58,179 bases of DNA from Xanthobacteraceae bacterium (GCA_024508855.1 JANINJ010000015.1:1-58179); one strand, 5' to 3'. Numbered from the stretch's first letter, positions 35,922-46,282 are shown. Notes: generated from the letters alone by a model not told the origin. Numbers and translations: made by a program.

Positions 35922-36959
35922 ATGCCGTTACGCCATGCGATGCTTGTCGCGACTGTGGTGTCGCTCGCCGCACTTCCCGCCGCTGCGCCGGCGCAGACGC
36001 GCGCACCGCTTACCGATGTGTCGTCTGCATCGGGACCGGTCTCCATCGACGTCAATGCGCGCCCGATCACGTCGTTCGATCAGCGCGACCGTTCGCATGT
36101 CCGCTTCGGCGCGCTGCAGTTTCGTTCGGGATTGATCCTCACCTCGCCCTATCGCCGCTTCGGCGGACTGTCGAGCTTGCGGCTTGATTCGAGCGGCGAG
36201 CGGTTCGTGTCCGCCAGTGACAAGGGCACCTGGTTCACCGGACGCATCGTCTATCGCGGCCAGGAGATGATCGGTCTCGCCGATGTTAAAGCTGCGCCGA
36301 TGCTGGCGGCCGACGGCCGCACGCTGGCCTCGCACAAGTGGTACGACACCGAGTCGATGGCGCGGGACGGCGACACGATCTATGTCGGCATCGAACGGGT
36401 CAATCGTATCGTGCGGTTCGACTTCGGCCGTGACGGCGTGCGCGCGCGGGCCGAGGACATCGCGGTGCCGCCCGCGATCCGCAAGCTGCCCAACAATCGC
36501 GGGCTGGAAGCCATGGTGGTCGCGCCCCCGGGATCGCCGCTGGCGGGAACGCTGATCGCGATTTCCGAGCGCGGGCTCGATGCCAACGGCAATATCGAAG
36601 CATTCCTGATCGGCGGTCCGGCGCCCGGATCGTTTTCGGTGCGTCGCCGCGACGGCTTCGACATCAGCGACGCGGCGTGGCTGCCGAACGGCGATCTGGT
36701 GTTGCTGGAACGCAAGTTCTCGCTGCTGGAAGGCGTCGGCATCCGCATCCGCCGCGTTCCCTTTCGCACGATCGTGGCGGGAACGACGATCGACGGTCCG
36801 TCGATCTTCGACGCGGATCTCGGGCAGGAGATCGATAATTTCGAAGGACTCGACGTCCATGTCACGCTCGACGGCGATACCGTGCTGACGCTGGTGTCGG
36901 ACGACAACTTCTCGATGATCCAGCGCACGTTGCTGTTGCAGTTCACACTGATGGAGTAG
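35922..36959 (+). CDS. Secreted esterase-like phytase-family protein
   Basis: A 345-residue exported protein with a clear signal peptide (MLVATVVSLAALPAAAPAQ). The mature part is a beta-propeller-like domain of the 'esterase-like activity of phytase' (Phytase-like) family. Typical stretches are FGGLSSLRLDSSGERFVSASDKGTWFTG, YDTESMARDGDTIYVGIERVNRIVRF, NNRGLEAMVVAPPGSPLAGTLIAISE and NFEGLDVHVTLDGDTVLTLVSDDNFSMIQRTLLLQF. Some members hydrolyse phytate or esters; most are untested. The ATG at 35922 has GAGGAG upstream at longer than ideal spacing; 35940 is an alternative start. It is followed by the OYE gene after 43 bases. Confidence 0.85.
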   Translation: MPLRHAMLVATVVSLAALPAAAPAQTRAPLTDVSSASGPVSIDVNARPITSFDQRDRSHVRFGALQFRSGLILTSPYRRFGGLSSLRLDSSGERFVSASDKGTWFTGRIVYRGQEMIGLADVKAAPMLAADGRTLASHKWYDTESMARDGDTIYVGIERVNRIVRFDFGRDGVRARAEDIAVPPAIRKLPNNRGLEAMVVAPPGSPLAGTLIAISERGLDANGNIEAFLIGGPAPGSFSVRRRDGFDISDAAWLPNGDLVLLERKFSLLEGVGIRIRRVPFRTIVAGTTIDGPSIFDADLGQEIDNFEGLDVHVTLDGDTVLTLVSDDNFSMIQRTLLLQFTLME

Positions 36960-37002
36960 CCTCCATCGCCCATTCTTCCCGCATCGTTTCACAGGACAGA
37001 TC

Positions 37003-38115
37003 ATGAGCACGTTGTTTTCGCCGATTGCCCTGCGTGGCGTGACGCTTGCCAATCGCATCGTCGTGTCGCCGATGTGCCAGTACTCGGCGGTCGATGGCGC
37101 CGCGACGCCATGGCACATGATGCATCTCGGCAGTCTCGCCTTGTCCGGTGCCGGAATGCTGTGCATCGAGGCGACGGCCGTGGAAGCGAGCGGCCGCATC
37201 ACGCCGGGCGATCTGGGGCTTTACGATGACGCCACTGAAGCGGCGCTGAAGCAGATCATGGCTGCGATCCGCGCGCATTCGAAAATTCCGGTGGCGATGC
37301 AACTGGCTCATGCCGGCCGCAAGGCGTCGAGCCGTGCGCCGTGGCAGGGCGGTCAGCTGATCGCGCAGGCGGATGGCGGCTGGTTGCCGGATGGTCCCTC
37401 GGCGCTGCCGCACAAATCGGATGAACCGCCGCCGCATGCGCTCGATGCCGCGGGGCTGGCGCGTATTCGCAAGGCGTTCGTGGCGACGGCGCGGCGCGCG
37501 TTGCGGCTCGGCATCGATGCGTTCGAACTGCACGCCGCGCACGGCTATCTGCTGCACCAGTTCCTGTCGCCGATCGCCAACCAGCGTAACGACGCGTATG
37601 GCGGCTCGCTGGAAAACCGGATGCGTTTTCCGCTCGAAGTGTTCGACGCGTTGCGCGCCGCGATTCCCGACCAGACGCCGCTGGGCGTCCGGGTGTCCGC
37701 GACCGATTGGGTCGATGGCGGCTGGGACCTTGAACAAACCATCGCCTTCGCGCAACAACTGAAAGTCCGAGGCGTCGACTGGATCGACGCCTCGTCCGGC
37801 GGCGTGTCGCCGGCGCAGAAGATCGCGCTCGGCCCCGGCTATCAGGTACCGTTCGCGCAAGCCATCAAGCAGGCGACCGGCGTTCACGTCATCGCGGTCG
37901 GACTGATCACCGAACCGAAGCAGGCGGAGGAGATCGTCGCCAGCGGCAAGGCCGACATGATCGCGCTCGGCCGCGCGATGCTCTACGACCCGCGCTGGCC
38001 ATGGCACGCCGCGGCCGAACTCGGCGGCAGCGTCGTCGCGCCGCCGCAATACTGGCGCTCGCAGCCCTCGACGCAGAAATCTCTATTCGGTGAAACCGTA
38101 TTCGGCGGGCGCTGA
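37003..38115 (+). CDS. NADH:flavin oxidoreductase, Old Yellow Enzyme family (YqjM-like)
   Basis: A 370-residue FMN-dependent ene-reductase. It begins LFSPIALRGVTLANRIVVSPMCQYSA, in which the Cys of MCQYSA is the YqjM-class thiol that tunes the flavin. The catalytic and substrate-binding stretch is FELHAAHGYLLHQFLSPIANQRNDAYGGSLENRMRFPLEV. The C-terminal phosphate-binding GLITEPKQAEEIVASGKADMIALGRAMLYDPRWPW is intact. Such enzymes reduce activated C=C bonds with NAD(P)H. It converges on a FAD aromatic hydroxylase gene with 30 bases between stops, within a cluster of flavoenzymes. The physiological substrate is unknown. Confidence 0.94.
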   Translation: MSTLFSPIALRGVTLANRIVVSPMCQYSAVDGAATPWHMMHLGSLALSGAGMLCIEATAVEASGRITPGDLGLYDDATEAALKQIMAAIRAHSKIPVAMQLAHAGRKASSRAPWQGGQLIAQADGGWLPDGPSALPHKSDEPPPHALDAAGLARIRKAFVATARRALRLGIDAFELHAAHGYLLHQFLSPIANQRNDAYGGSLENRMRFPLEVFDALRAAIPDQTPLGVRVSATDWVDGGWDLEQTIAFAQQLKVRGVDWIDASSGGVSPAQKIALGPGYQVPFAQAIKQATGVHVIAVGLITEPKQAEEIVASGKADMIALGRAMLYDPRWPWHAAAELGGSVVAPPQYWRSQPSTQKSLFGETVFGGR

Positions 38116-38145
38116 GTGGCCGTCTGCAGGTCTGGCTGTCGTGCG

Positions 38146-39741
38146 TTAGCTGCCGGTCGTGCGGCGCAGGATTGCTTCGGCGTCGGGTGAGCCGTCATTC
38201 GAGGCCCACGCCACGAACTGATCAGGGCGGATCAGCACCAGCGAGGCGTTGTAGCGTTCGCGGTCGCCACCGCGATTGTCGGTGATGATCGTCAGCGGGA
38301 TGCTCAGCTTCGCCGCCGCCTCCGCAAAGCCGTTACGGACGGCGGGCGGCGCATCAAGTGCAAGCAGCGTGAAGCCGTCGCGCAGTTCGTCGTAGATATT
38401 GCGGCCTGACGAGAGCGGCTGCGGCGCCAGATGATGGCCGGCCTGCGCGGCGAAGACGTGCGCTCCTTTGGCGCTGCAGTTGCCGGTCGCGGGTCCCCAC
38501 GCGATCGGCGAACCTTCGTAATTCGGCTCGAACACATTGACTTCGGACTTCGCTCCGGATTGCCGCTCTGTCCATGCGCGCTCGAAGCTTGTGCGGTCAC
38601 CCGCCGGATCGAACGCGGCGAGAAAGTCGCGGTCGTCGTGAATCGATTTTTCGATGAAATCCCGCGCCGTCGAAGCGAACACCGGCCGCCGCTCGGCATC
38701 ATAGGAATCGAGCAGCGCCGGGCCGGCCCAACCGTTCAGCGCGGCCGCAAGTTTCCAGCCGAGATTGGTGGCGTCCTCGAAACCTGTATTGATGCCATAG
38801 CCGCCGTAGGGCGGATGGCTATGAGCGGAATCGCCGGCAATGAAGAGGCGGCCCTTGCGATAGCTGTCGGCGGTCGCGAAACGCAGATCCCAGAAGCCGA
38901 TGTGCTGGAATTCGACGTCGAACTCCGCGCCGGCCGCGTCGAACAACAACTGTTTGAAATCGAAATTGTCCTTCGTTGTGTCGGCGGGCACCGGCGCGTG
39001 GAAGAACCAGTTGTTGTCGAGGTCGACGCGGCCGAAGAACTGCCAGTATCCCTTCAGGCGTGGATGCAGCACGTTGAAGAACGACTTTCCGGGAAAGCGT
39101 TCGAGCAGTTTGTGCAGCCCGCTAGAGCGGAACACCAGCAGCACCATCAGGCGGTCGTGGTCCGAGCGGGTCTGGGTGATGCCGGCCTGTTCGCGCACGA
39201 TGGAGCGGCTGCCGTCGCATCCGACGACGTAGGACGCGCGCATCGTTCGCCGCTCGCCGCCATCGCGCGTGGCAAAGGCGACGGACGCTCCGTCGTCGTC
39301 CTGCATGACCTGATCCACGGTCCAGCCGTAGAGCGTTTCGACCGACGGCAATTCGGAAACGCGATGGCGCAACACTGCCTCGGTCTCGTATTGCGGCAGC
39401 CGTTCGTTGTCGGTGAAGTAGAATGGCCGCACCAGTTCGCGTTGCAGCCAGTCATAGTGATAGCCGCTGACGAGCGAGCCGTATGCCGTCATGCCGCCGA
39501 TGCCGTATTCCTTCGGGATCGTCCGCGCGCGGCGCAGCGCCTGCTCGGCGCCCCAGAAATGGAAATGTTCCATGGTCCGCTGGGTCAGGTTCTGTCCGCG
39601 GGGCACCGGCTGCGGCTGGGTGTGCCGTTCGATCACGGCGCAGCGTATGCCGCGCTGGCCCAGCTCGATCGCCAGGCCGAGCCCGACCGGCCCACCGCCG
39701 ACGATAATGACCTGGGTTTCGGAGGAAGCGGATGTTGTCAT
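38146..39741 (-). CDS. FAD-dependent aromatic monooxygenase (PheA/TfdB/MhpA class)
   Basis: A 531-residue single-component flavin hydroxylase. The Rossmann GGGPVG (residues 15-20) binds ADP. The DG motif region YVVGCDGSRSIVREQAGI and the GD motif LFIAGDSAHSHPPYGGYGINTGFEDATNLGWKLAAAL bind FAD. The C-terminal domain is thioredoxin-like with LVLIRPDQFVAWAS, as in phenol and hydroxyphenylpropionate hydroxylases. It probably hydroxylates an aromatic ring using NAD(P)H and O2. No ring-cleavage gene is adjacent, so the pathway end is unknown. It lies just downstream of iclR on the same strand, with a 25-base palindromic operator 70 bases before its start. Confidence 0.92.
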   Translation of the reverse strand: MTTSASSETQVIIVGGGPVGLGLAIELGQRGIRCAVIERHTQPQPVPRGQNLTQRTMEHFHFWGAEQALRRARTIPKEYGIGGMTAYGSLVSGYHYDWLQRELVRPFYFTDNERLPQYETEAVLRHRVSELPSVETLYGWTVDQVMQDDDGASVAFATRDGGERRTMRASYVVGCDGSRSIVREQAGITQTRSDHDRLMVLLVFRSSGLHKLLERFPGKSFFNVLHPRLKGYWQFFGRVDLDNNWFFHAPVPADTTKDNFDFKQLLFDAAGAEFDVEFQHIGFWDLRFATADSYRKGRLFIAGDSAHSHPPYGGYGINTGFEDATNLGWKLAAALNGWAGPALLDSYDAERRPVFASTARDFIEKSIHDDRDFLAAFDPAGDRTSFERAWTERQSGAKSEVNVFEPNYEGSPIAWGPATGNCSAKGAHVFAAQAGHHLAPQPLSSGRNIYDELRDGFTLLALDAPPAVRNGFAEAAAKLSIPLTIITDNRGGDRERYNASLVLIRPDQFVAWASNDGSPDAEAILRRTTGS

Positions 39742-39810
39742 GGGCGTATCCCGATCGCAGGCAGTTTGCGTGTCCAACCTGTAGGGACTCAGGATTGCAG
39801 GGTAGTCAAG

Positions 39811-39835
39811 AATAATCTCATAATATGAGATTATT
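39811..39835. promoter_or_regulatory. Predicted IclR operator A, upstream of the FAD monooxygenase
   Basis: A perfect inverted repeat with 10-base arms AATAATCTCA and TGAGATTATT around TAATA. It overlaps the iclR stop codon (39831-39833). On the minus strand it is followed one base later by a -35-like TTGACT (39809-39804). A second copy with 22 of 25 identical bases lies at 40681-40705 beside the iclR promoter. An operator just upstream of the -35 box suits an activator that responds to an aromatic ligand. Confidence 0.7.
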
Positions 39836-40589
39836 CTGCAGATGAACCCGTGGCCGCTCCAATCGCCAAGGCGTCGTTGCGGACGCGTTCGCCGATGGTG
39901 TCGAGCTGCGTGCCCGTCACCGCATGACCGGCGATGGTGACGCAAAGGCTGGCGATCGGATGCTTGCCGTCACCGAGCACCGGCGCGGCGATGCCGATGG
40001 CGCCGGGAGTGACTTCGCCGTGAGCGATGGCAAATCCGGCGCGGCGCACCTGCCGCATCCGGGCGTAGATCTCGTTGGGCGTGGCGCCGAGTCCGACGGC
40101 GCGGAGGTCGTCCAGATTCTCGGCAATGAGCGGCATCAGGCGTGCACGGGGCAGAAAGGCCATGATCGAGCGCGGAATCGCACCGCGACCCAGCGACATC
40201 GGCCGCCCGCGAGGATAACTGCTGACCGGATTGACCGTGGAGGTTTCCGAGGCGACGCAGAGGATCTTGTTGCCATACCAGCGCACCAGCAGCGCGGTGC
40301 AGGGATAGGTGGCCGTGAGCCCCTTGAGATAGGGCGTCCCATTCAGCACCAGCGAGTCGGCTTTCCGCATCAGGTAGTCGAGTTCGACCACCTTGGGGCC
40401 CAGCGTAAATCCTGCCCCGGGCGTCGAGATCAGGAATCCGGCCTCCTTGAGGTATTTGAGATAGCGGTAGAGCGTCGGGCGGCTGTAACCGAGCTCGGCC
40501 AGCAGCTCTTCCGGCGTCCATTCCAGGTGCTTCTCCGAAAACACCTCGAGAACAGCCAGGATGCGCTTGAGACTCGTCGTGCCCTTCAT
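39831..40589 (-). CDS. IclR family transcriptional regulator
   Basis: A 252-residue IclR-type regulator. The N-terminal winged helix is LKRILAVLEVFSEKHLEWTPEELLAELGYSRPTLYRYLKYLKEAGFL. The effector-binding domain ends with the family block PSAIGIAAPVL-type (GAIGIAAPVLGDGKHPIASLCVTIAG). IclR proteins in this setting control aromatic-acid uptake and breakdown. The ATG at 40587-40589 is preferred to the upstream in-frame extension to 40691. The gene is flanked on both sides by the same palindromic operator. It is divergent from the MFS transporter gene and lies 89 bases upstream of the FAD monooxygenase. Confidence 0.93.
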   Translation of the reverse strand: MKGTTSLKRILAVLEVFSEKHLEWTPEELLAELGYSRPTLYRYLKYLKEAGFLISTPGAGFTLGPKVVELDYLMRKADSLVLNGTPYLKGLTATYPCTALLVRWYGNKILCVASETSTVNPVSSYPRGRPMSLGRGAIPRSIMAFLPRARLMPLIAENLDDLRAVGLGATPNEIYARMRQVRRAGFAIAHGEVTPGAIGIAAPVLGDGKHPIASLCVTIAGHAVTGTQLDTIGERVRNDALAIGAATGSSAE

Positions 40590-40676
40590 GGTTGCTCGCG
40601 TACACGTCTCTCGGCCGGCGGGGAATGCACCTACCGGAACAAAACTCTTGAAAACAGGAAGGCAGATAGCGCAAGA

Positions 40677-40705
40677 TGTCAATAATCTCATAATGAGAGA
40701 TTTTT
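40677..40705. promoter_or_regulatory. Predicted IclR operator B and iclR -35 box
   Basis: The left arm AATAATCTCA (40681-40690) is identical to operator A; the right half is AGAGATTTTT. Aligned without gaps the two sites share 22 of 25 bases. A TTGACA on the minus strand (40682-40677) overlaps its end by two bases and could be the iclR -35 box. This repeats the geometry at operator A. It lies 59 bases before the MFS start and 92 before iclR. Confidence 0.65.
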
Positions 40706-40763
40706 AATAACGGAATGAGTTGCAAGATATCCGCGCACCATTCCGGACACAGGGAGGGGACCC

Positions 40764-42116
40764 ATGACGACCGCGGCCAGCGCGACGGCGAGCGCCACCT
40801 TTGACGTCGCCGATTTCATCGACCGGCAGCCGGTGGGTTCGTTCCAGGTCCGTGTCCTCCTGTTGTGTGCCGCGGTGCTGTTCATCGACGGATTCGACAC
40901 CCAGGCGATCGGTTACGTCGCGCCCGCGGTGGCGCAGGACTGGGCGCTGCCGCGCGCCGCGCTCGGGCCGGTATTCAGTGCCGGCCTGTTCGGGCTGATG
41001 CTCGGCGCATTGATCTTCGGCCCGGTGGCCGACCGGCTCGGTCGCAAGAAGATCATGGTGTTCAGCGTTCTCGCATTCGGCGCCTGCACGTTCGCGACCG
41101 CCTTCGCCCAGGATGTGTGGTGGCTGCTGGTACTGCGCTTCCTCACCGGACTGGGGCTCGGCGGCGCGATGCCGAACGCGGTCGCACTGACGTCCGAGTT
41201 CAGCCCGCACCGCCGCCGCGCCACCATGGTGATGGTGATGTTCTGCGGCTTCTCGGTCGGCGCGGCGCTCGGAGGGTTGCTGGCGGCGTGGATGATCCCA
41301 GCGTTCGGCTGGCGCTCGGTGTTCATTCTCGGCGGCGTGGTGCCGATCCTGTTCGTGCCAATGCCGATGGCGATGCTTCCGGAATCGATCCGCTTCCTCG
41401 CCCTGAGCGGTCGCAACGATGCGGACGTTGCGGGACTTCTCAAGAAAGTCGCGCCCGATCAAACGGTGCCTGCAGGCCTACGTCCTGCCATTCACGAGCC
41501 GAAGCTCGACGGCATTCCGGTGCTGCATCTGTTCGGCGAAGGTCGCGCCAGTGTGACGTTATTGCTCTGGGTGGTGTTCTTCATGAGCCTGCTCGATCTT
41601 TATCTGCTGGCGAACTGGCTGCCGACCGTGCTCCACGATCTCGGTGCGTCGATCTCGATGGCGGCGATTGTTGGTGCGATGCTGCAGGTCGGCGGTGTCG
41701 TCGGCACCCTGGTGCTCGGCCGTTACGTGGATCGCTTCTCGTTCTCGGCGCTCGCGGTGGTTTATCTGCTCGCGACCGTCGCCGTCGCCGCCGTCGGCTT
41801 TTCCGGACACGCGATCATGCTCGCCGCAGCAGCGATCTTCTGCGCCGGCTTCTGTATCGTCGGCGGCCAGATCGCCGCCAACGCAATGGCCGCGACGTAT
41901 TATCCAACGGCGATGCGCTCGACCGGCGTGGGCTGGGCGCTCGGCATCGGGCGGGTGGGATCGATCGTCGGGCCGCTGGTCGGCGGCATGATGCTGGCGC
42001 GGCACATCAGTACCGAAACGCTTTTCCTCACGGCAGCCGTGCCGGCGGTGATCGCATGCGGTGCCGCCTTCATTCTCAGTCGCACCGTGCCGGTCGCGAA
42101 GCTGTCCGAAAGCTGA
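40764..42116 (+). CDS. MFS transporter, aromatic acid:H+ symporter (AAHS) family
   Basis: A 450-residue 12-helix transporter. The N-terminal DVADFIDRQPVGSFQVRVLLLCAAVLFIDGFDTQAIGYVAPAVAQDW matches PcaK/BenK-type transporters, including the DGFD motif in helix 1 known to be required in PcaK. The loop 2-3 motif GPVADRLGRKKIMVFSVLAFG is present. It should import an aromatic acid with protons. The RBS GGGAGGGG is strong. It is divergent from iclR across a region with operator B, so IclR probably controls it. The supposed substrate is the ligand of that regulon and is not identifiable from sequence. Confidence 0.93.
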   Translation: MTTAASATASATFDVADFIDRQPVGSFQVRVLLLCAAVLFIDGFDTQAIGYVAPAVAQDWALPRAALGPVFSAGLFGLMLGALIFGPVADRLGRKKIMVFSVLAFGACTFATAFAQDVWWLLVLRFLTGLGLGGAMPNAVALTSEFSPHRRRATMVMVMFCGFSVGAALGGLLAAWMIPAFGWRSVFILGGVVPILFVPMPMAMLPESIRFLALSGRNDADVAGLLKKVAPDQTVPAGLRPAIHEPKLDGIPVLHLFGEGRASVTLLLWVVFFMSLLDLYLLANWLPTVLHDLGASISMAAIVGAMLQVGGVVGTLVLGRYVDRFSFSALAVVYLLATVAVAAVGFSGHAIMLAAAAIFCAGFCIVGGQIAANAMAATYYPTAMRSTGVGWALGIGRVGSIVGPLVGGMMLARHISTETLFLTAAVPAVIACGAAFILSRTVPVAKLSES

Positions 42117-42132
42117 AGCCTATCGCAGCGGT

Positions 42133-42180
42133 CGTCTCAGATCTGAGACGAAGCGTTCGCATGCTTGAGACTCTTGCGAA
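42133..42180. promoter_or_regulatory. Predicted upstream activator sequence for a sigma-54 activator
   Basis: A perfect 18-base palindrome CGTCTCAGATCTGAGACG (42133-42150) lies about 118 bases upstream of the -24 element of the sigma-54 promoter. A third TGAGAC half-site occurs at 42166-42171, 22 bases from the one at 42144-42149 (two helical turns). TTCGCA/TGCGAA inverted arms (42156-42161, 42175-42180) surround it. The distance is right for an enhancer-binding protein, which the AcoR-type regulator nearby would supply. A terminator function for the upstream MFS gene is the alternative. Confidence 0.6.
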
Positions 42181-42267
42181 AAACCTGACAGCGCTTTCGC
42201 ATCCGAAGACGCTATAACTCGCCTGATTTTTTGTGCAAGTTGCGCGGCTTCCGTGTCTGATAACCGG

Positions 42268-42283
42268 TGGCACGGTGTTTGCT
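42268..42283 (+). promoter_or_regulatory. Sigma-54 (-24/-12) promoter of the luciferase-like monooxygenase
   Basis: TGGCACGGTGTTTGCT matches the sigma-54 consensus TGGCACG-N4-TTGCW at every defined position. GG (42269-42270) and GC (42281-42282) are separated by exactly ten bases. Transcription should begin near 42294, about 50 bases before the start codon at 42344. Confidence 0.85.
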
Positions 42284-42343
42284 CTCGTTTCGATCAACGC
42301 GCGCAAGACGCGTTGTCATGGTTCAAACACGAGAGGAAACATC

Positions 42344-43444
42344 ATGGAGATCGGCTACTTCACCATGCCGTCGCATCCGCCAGAGTGCGGATTGAAGGAG
42401 GGGCACGACTGGGATCTGCAGGTGCTGCGGTGGGCCGACGAACTCGGCTATCAGGAAGCCTGGATCGGCGAGCATCACACCGCGCCGTGGGAGCCGCATC
42501 CGTCGCCGGACCTCTTGCTTGCGCAGGCATTTCGCGAAACGAAGAATATCCGTCTCGGCCCCGGCGGCTTCCTGCTGCCGTATCATCACCCCGCTGAACT
42601 CGCCAACCGCGTGGCGATGCTCGATCACCTCTCCGAAGGCCGCCTGAATTTCGGCGTCGCGGCGTCCGGCCTGCCGAGCGACTGGGCGATGTTCAACGTC
42701 GACGGCATGTCCGGCCAGAACCGCGACATGACCCGCGAGGCGCTGGAGATCATCCTGAAGATGTGGACCGAGGAGGCGCCGTGGACCCACAAGGGCAAGT
42801 ACTGGACGGTGACCAAGCCCGAAGTGATGTTCGATTTCCTGAAACCCCACATCAAGCCGGTGCAGGCGCCGCATCCGCCGATCGCGGTGGCGGGGCTGAG
42901 CAAAGGATCGGACACGCTCAAGCTCGCGGGCGAGCGCGGCTTCATCCCGATGAGCCTCAACCTCAATCCGGCCTATGTGTCGAGCCACTGGGATTCGGTC
43001 GAGATGGGCGCGGCGAAAACCGGCCGCACGCCGAACCGCAACGACTGGCGCATGGTGCGGGAAGTGTTCGTCGCCGATACCGACGAGGAAGCGTGGCGGC
43101 TGTCGGTCGGCGACATGATGGGCCGCATGATGAGCGAATACTTCCTGCAATTGCTCGGCCATTTCGGCTTCAAGGATTATCTGAAGCACAAGCCGGATGT
43201 GCCGGACAGCGACGTCACGGTGGAATATTGCGCGAAGCATAACTGGATCGTCGGTTCGCCCGCGACCGTCGCCGAGAAGATCGAGAAGATCTACGACGAG
43301 GTCGGCGGCTTCGGCACGCTGCTGGTGTTCGGCTTCGACTACAAGCACAAGCCGCAAGCCTGGCAGAATTCGCTACGGCTGTTGAAGCAGGAGGTGCTGC
43401 CGCGCCTCAAGCATCTCAAGCCGGCTGCAGCGAAGGCGGCGTGA
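42344..43444 (+). CDS. LLM class flavin-dependent monooxygenase
   Basis: A 366-residue bacterial-luciferase-like enzyme. Typical blocks are MEIGYFTMPSHPPE, WADELGYQEAWIGEHHTAPWEPHPSPDLLLA, IRLGPGGFLLPYHHPAELANRVAMLDHLSEGRLNFGVAAS and IVGSPATVAEKIEKIYDEVGGFGTLLVFGF. Family members use FMNH2 from a partner reductase to oxygenate ketones, aldehydes, terpenes or sulfonates. This one resembles the limonene-monooxygenase-annotated group. The RBS GAGAGGA precedes the ATG. A flavin reductase gene follows on the same strand, and a sigma-54 promoter lies upstream, so both genes are probably induced together. The substrate is unknown. Confidence 0.92.
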   Translation: MEIGYFTMPSHPPECGLKEGHDWDLQVLRWADELGYQEAWIGEHHTAPWEPHPSPDLLLAQAFRETKNIRLGPGGFLLPYHHPAELANRVAMLDHLSEGRLNFGVAASGLPSDWAMFNVDGMSGQNRDMTREALEIILKMWTEEAPWTHKGKYWTVTKPEVMFDFLKPHIKPVQAPHPPIAVAGLSKGSDTLKLAGERGFIPMSLNLNPAYVSSHWDSVEMGAAKTGRTPNRNDWRMVREVFVADTDEEAWRLSVGDMMGRMMSEYFLQLLGHFGFKDYLKHKPDVPDSDVTVEYCAKHNWIVGSPATVAEKIEKIYDEVGGFGTLLVFGFDYKHKPQAWQNSLRLLKQEVLPRLKHLKPAAAKAA

Positions 43445-43453
43445 TGCACTTCA

Positions 43454-43570
43454 CCTCTCCTCGCGTGCGGGGAGAGGAGTATCGTAACGAAGCACTTCCT
43501 TTCTCCCTCCCCCGCTTGCGGGAGAGGGTTAGGGTGGGGGCTTCTTGATTGCTTCGCTCGCAATGACGAC
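43454..43570. repeat. Dispersed palindromic repeat, type B, inside the monooxygenase operon
   Basis: CTCTCCTCGCG/CGCGGGGAGAG-like and CTCCCTCCCCCGC-tt-GCGGGAGAGG hairpins are followed by GGGTTAGGGTGGGGG and GCTTCGCTCGCAATGACG. It fills the gap between the monooxygenase and flavin reductase genes. Confidence 0.7.
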
Positions 43571-43593
43571 AGTTTCTCAGGAAGACACCATTG

Positions 43594-44142
43594 ATGGACG
43601 CACAGAGTTTCAAACAGGCGATGCGGCATTGCGCGGGCGCGGTGGCGCTGGTCACGGTCGGGCGCGAGCACGGCCGTCGCACCGGACTGACGGTGACGGC
43701 GGTGTGTTCGCTGTCGGACGATCCGCCGTCGTTGCTGGTGTGCGTCAACCGCAATGCCAGCGCGCATCCGCGCATCCACGAGGAGCGTTGCTTCGGCGTC
43801 AGCTTTCTTGCCGAGGAACACATGGCGCTGGCGCTGACCTTCAGCGGCCAGAAGGGCGTCGATGGCGACGACCGCTTCGGCTTCGGGCGCTGGACCACGT
43901 CCGTCACCGGCGCGCCGATCCTGGAAGATGCGATCGTCTCGTTCGATTGCGATCTGCGCGAGGAATTCGAAACCAAAACCCATTCGGTGTTCATCGGCGA
44001 GGTGCGCGACGTCGGCTTCCGCTGCGAAGCGCACCCGCTGGTCTATCTGCGCAGCGCTTTCCACAATGTCGAGCCGATGCGTGAACCGGTGACGCTCGGC
44101 GACCTCAAGGCGCGCAAGATGATCTGGAGCGGGTTTTCGTGA
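43594..44142 (+). CDS. Flavin reductase family protein
   Basis: A 182-residue FMN-binding split-barrel reductase of the HpaC/flavin reductase (DIM6/NTAB) family. Conserved blocks are FKQAMRHCAGAVALVTVGREHGRRTGLTVTAVCSLSDDPPSLLVCVNRNASAHP, then FGVSFLAEEHMALALTFSG and the C-terminal PLVYLRSAFHNVEP. It supplies reduced flavin to a two-component monooxygenase, here most likely the LLM enzyme 150 bases upstream. An ATG at 43594 and a TTG at 43591 are adjacent; the ATG is used. Confidence 0.93.
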   Translation: MDAQSFKQAMRHCAGAVALVTVGREHGRRTGLTVTAVCSLSDDPPSLLVCVNRNASAHPRIHEERCFGVSFLAEEHMALALTFSGQKGVDGDDRFGFGRWTTSVTGAPILEDAIVSFDCDLREEFETKTHSVFIGEVRDVGFRCEAHPLVYLRSAFHNVEPMREPVTLGDLKARKMIWSGFS

Positions 44143-44177
44143 TCGAGATCGCCATCGAGATGCATCGTTAGTTATCC

Positions 44178-44255
44178 GTCATGGCCGGGCTCGTCCCGGC
44201 CATCCACGTTCTGCTTCCTGAAGACGTGGATGGCCGGAATAAATCCGGCCATGAC
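44178..44255. repeat. Dispersed palindromic repeat, type A (complete)
   Basis: The most symmetrical copy. GTCATGGCCGGG-ctcgt-CCCGGCCAT (44178-44202) is followed by ATGGCCGG-aataaat-CCGGCCATGAC (44230-44255), with CCACGT and ACGTGG pairing in between. It separates the flavin reductase gene (+) from the sigma-54 regulator gene (-), which converge. Confidence 0.85.
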
Positions 44256-44304
44256 GACGTCGACGGAGCTGACGCCAACCGGAATTGCGATGTCGGTACA
44301 GCGG

Positions 44305-46197
<1,893 letters not shown>

Positions 46198-46211
46198 CGC
46201 GATGTCTCCAC

Positions 46212-46237
46212 CCTTGAACTTTTGCCTTGAACTTTTG
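46212..46237. repeat. Tandem 13-base direct repeat upstream of the sigma-54 regulator gene
   Basis: CCTTGAACTTTTG occurs twice in direct succession (46212-46224 and 46225-46237), 15 bases before the regulator's start codon on the minus strand. It is either a small replication-slippage duplication or a leader element. It could alter spacing of transcription or translation signals. Confidence 0.7.
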
Positions 46238-46282
46238 GCGAAGTCTGGCACCGGAGCATCAGAAGTCAATCGGCAGGGCGTG

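Noticed and set aside
42133-42150. Third IclR operator
   Set aside because: It shares TCTCA/TGAGA with operators A and B but has a 4-base centre and lacks the AATAA/TTATT flanks; it fits an enhancer for the sigma-54 activator better.
46242-46260. Second sigma-54 promoter (TGGCAC) before the regulator gene
   Set aside because: The -12 GC is not at the required ten-base spacing, and it is on the strand opposite to the regulator.
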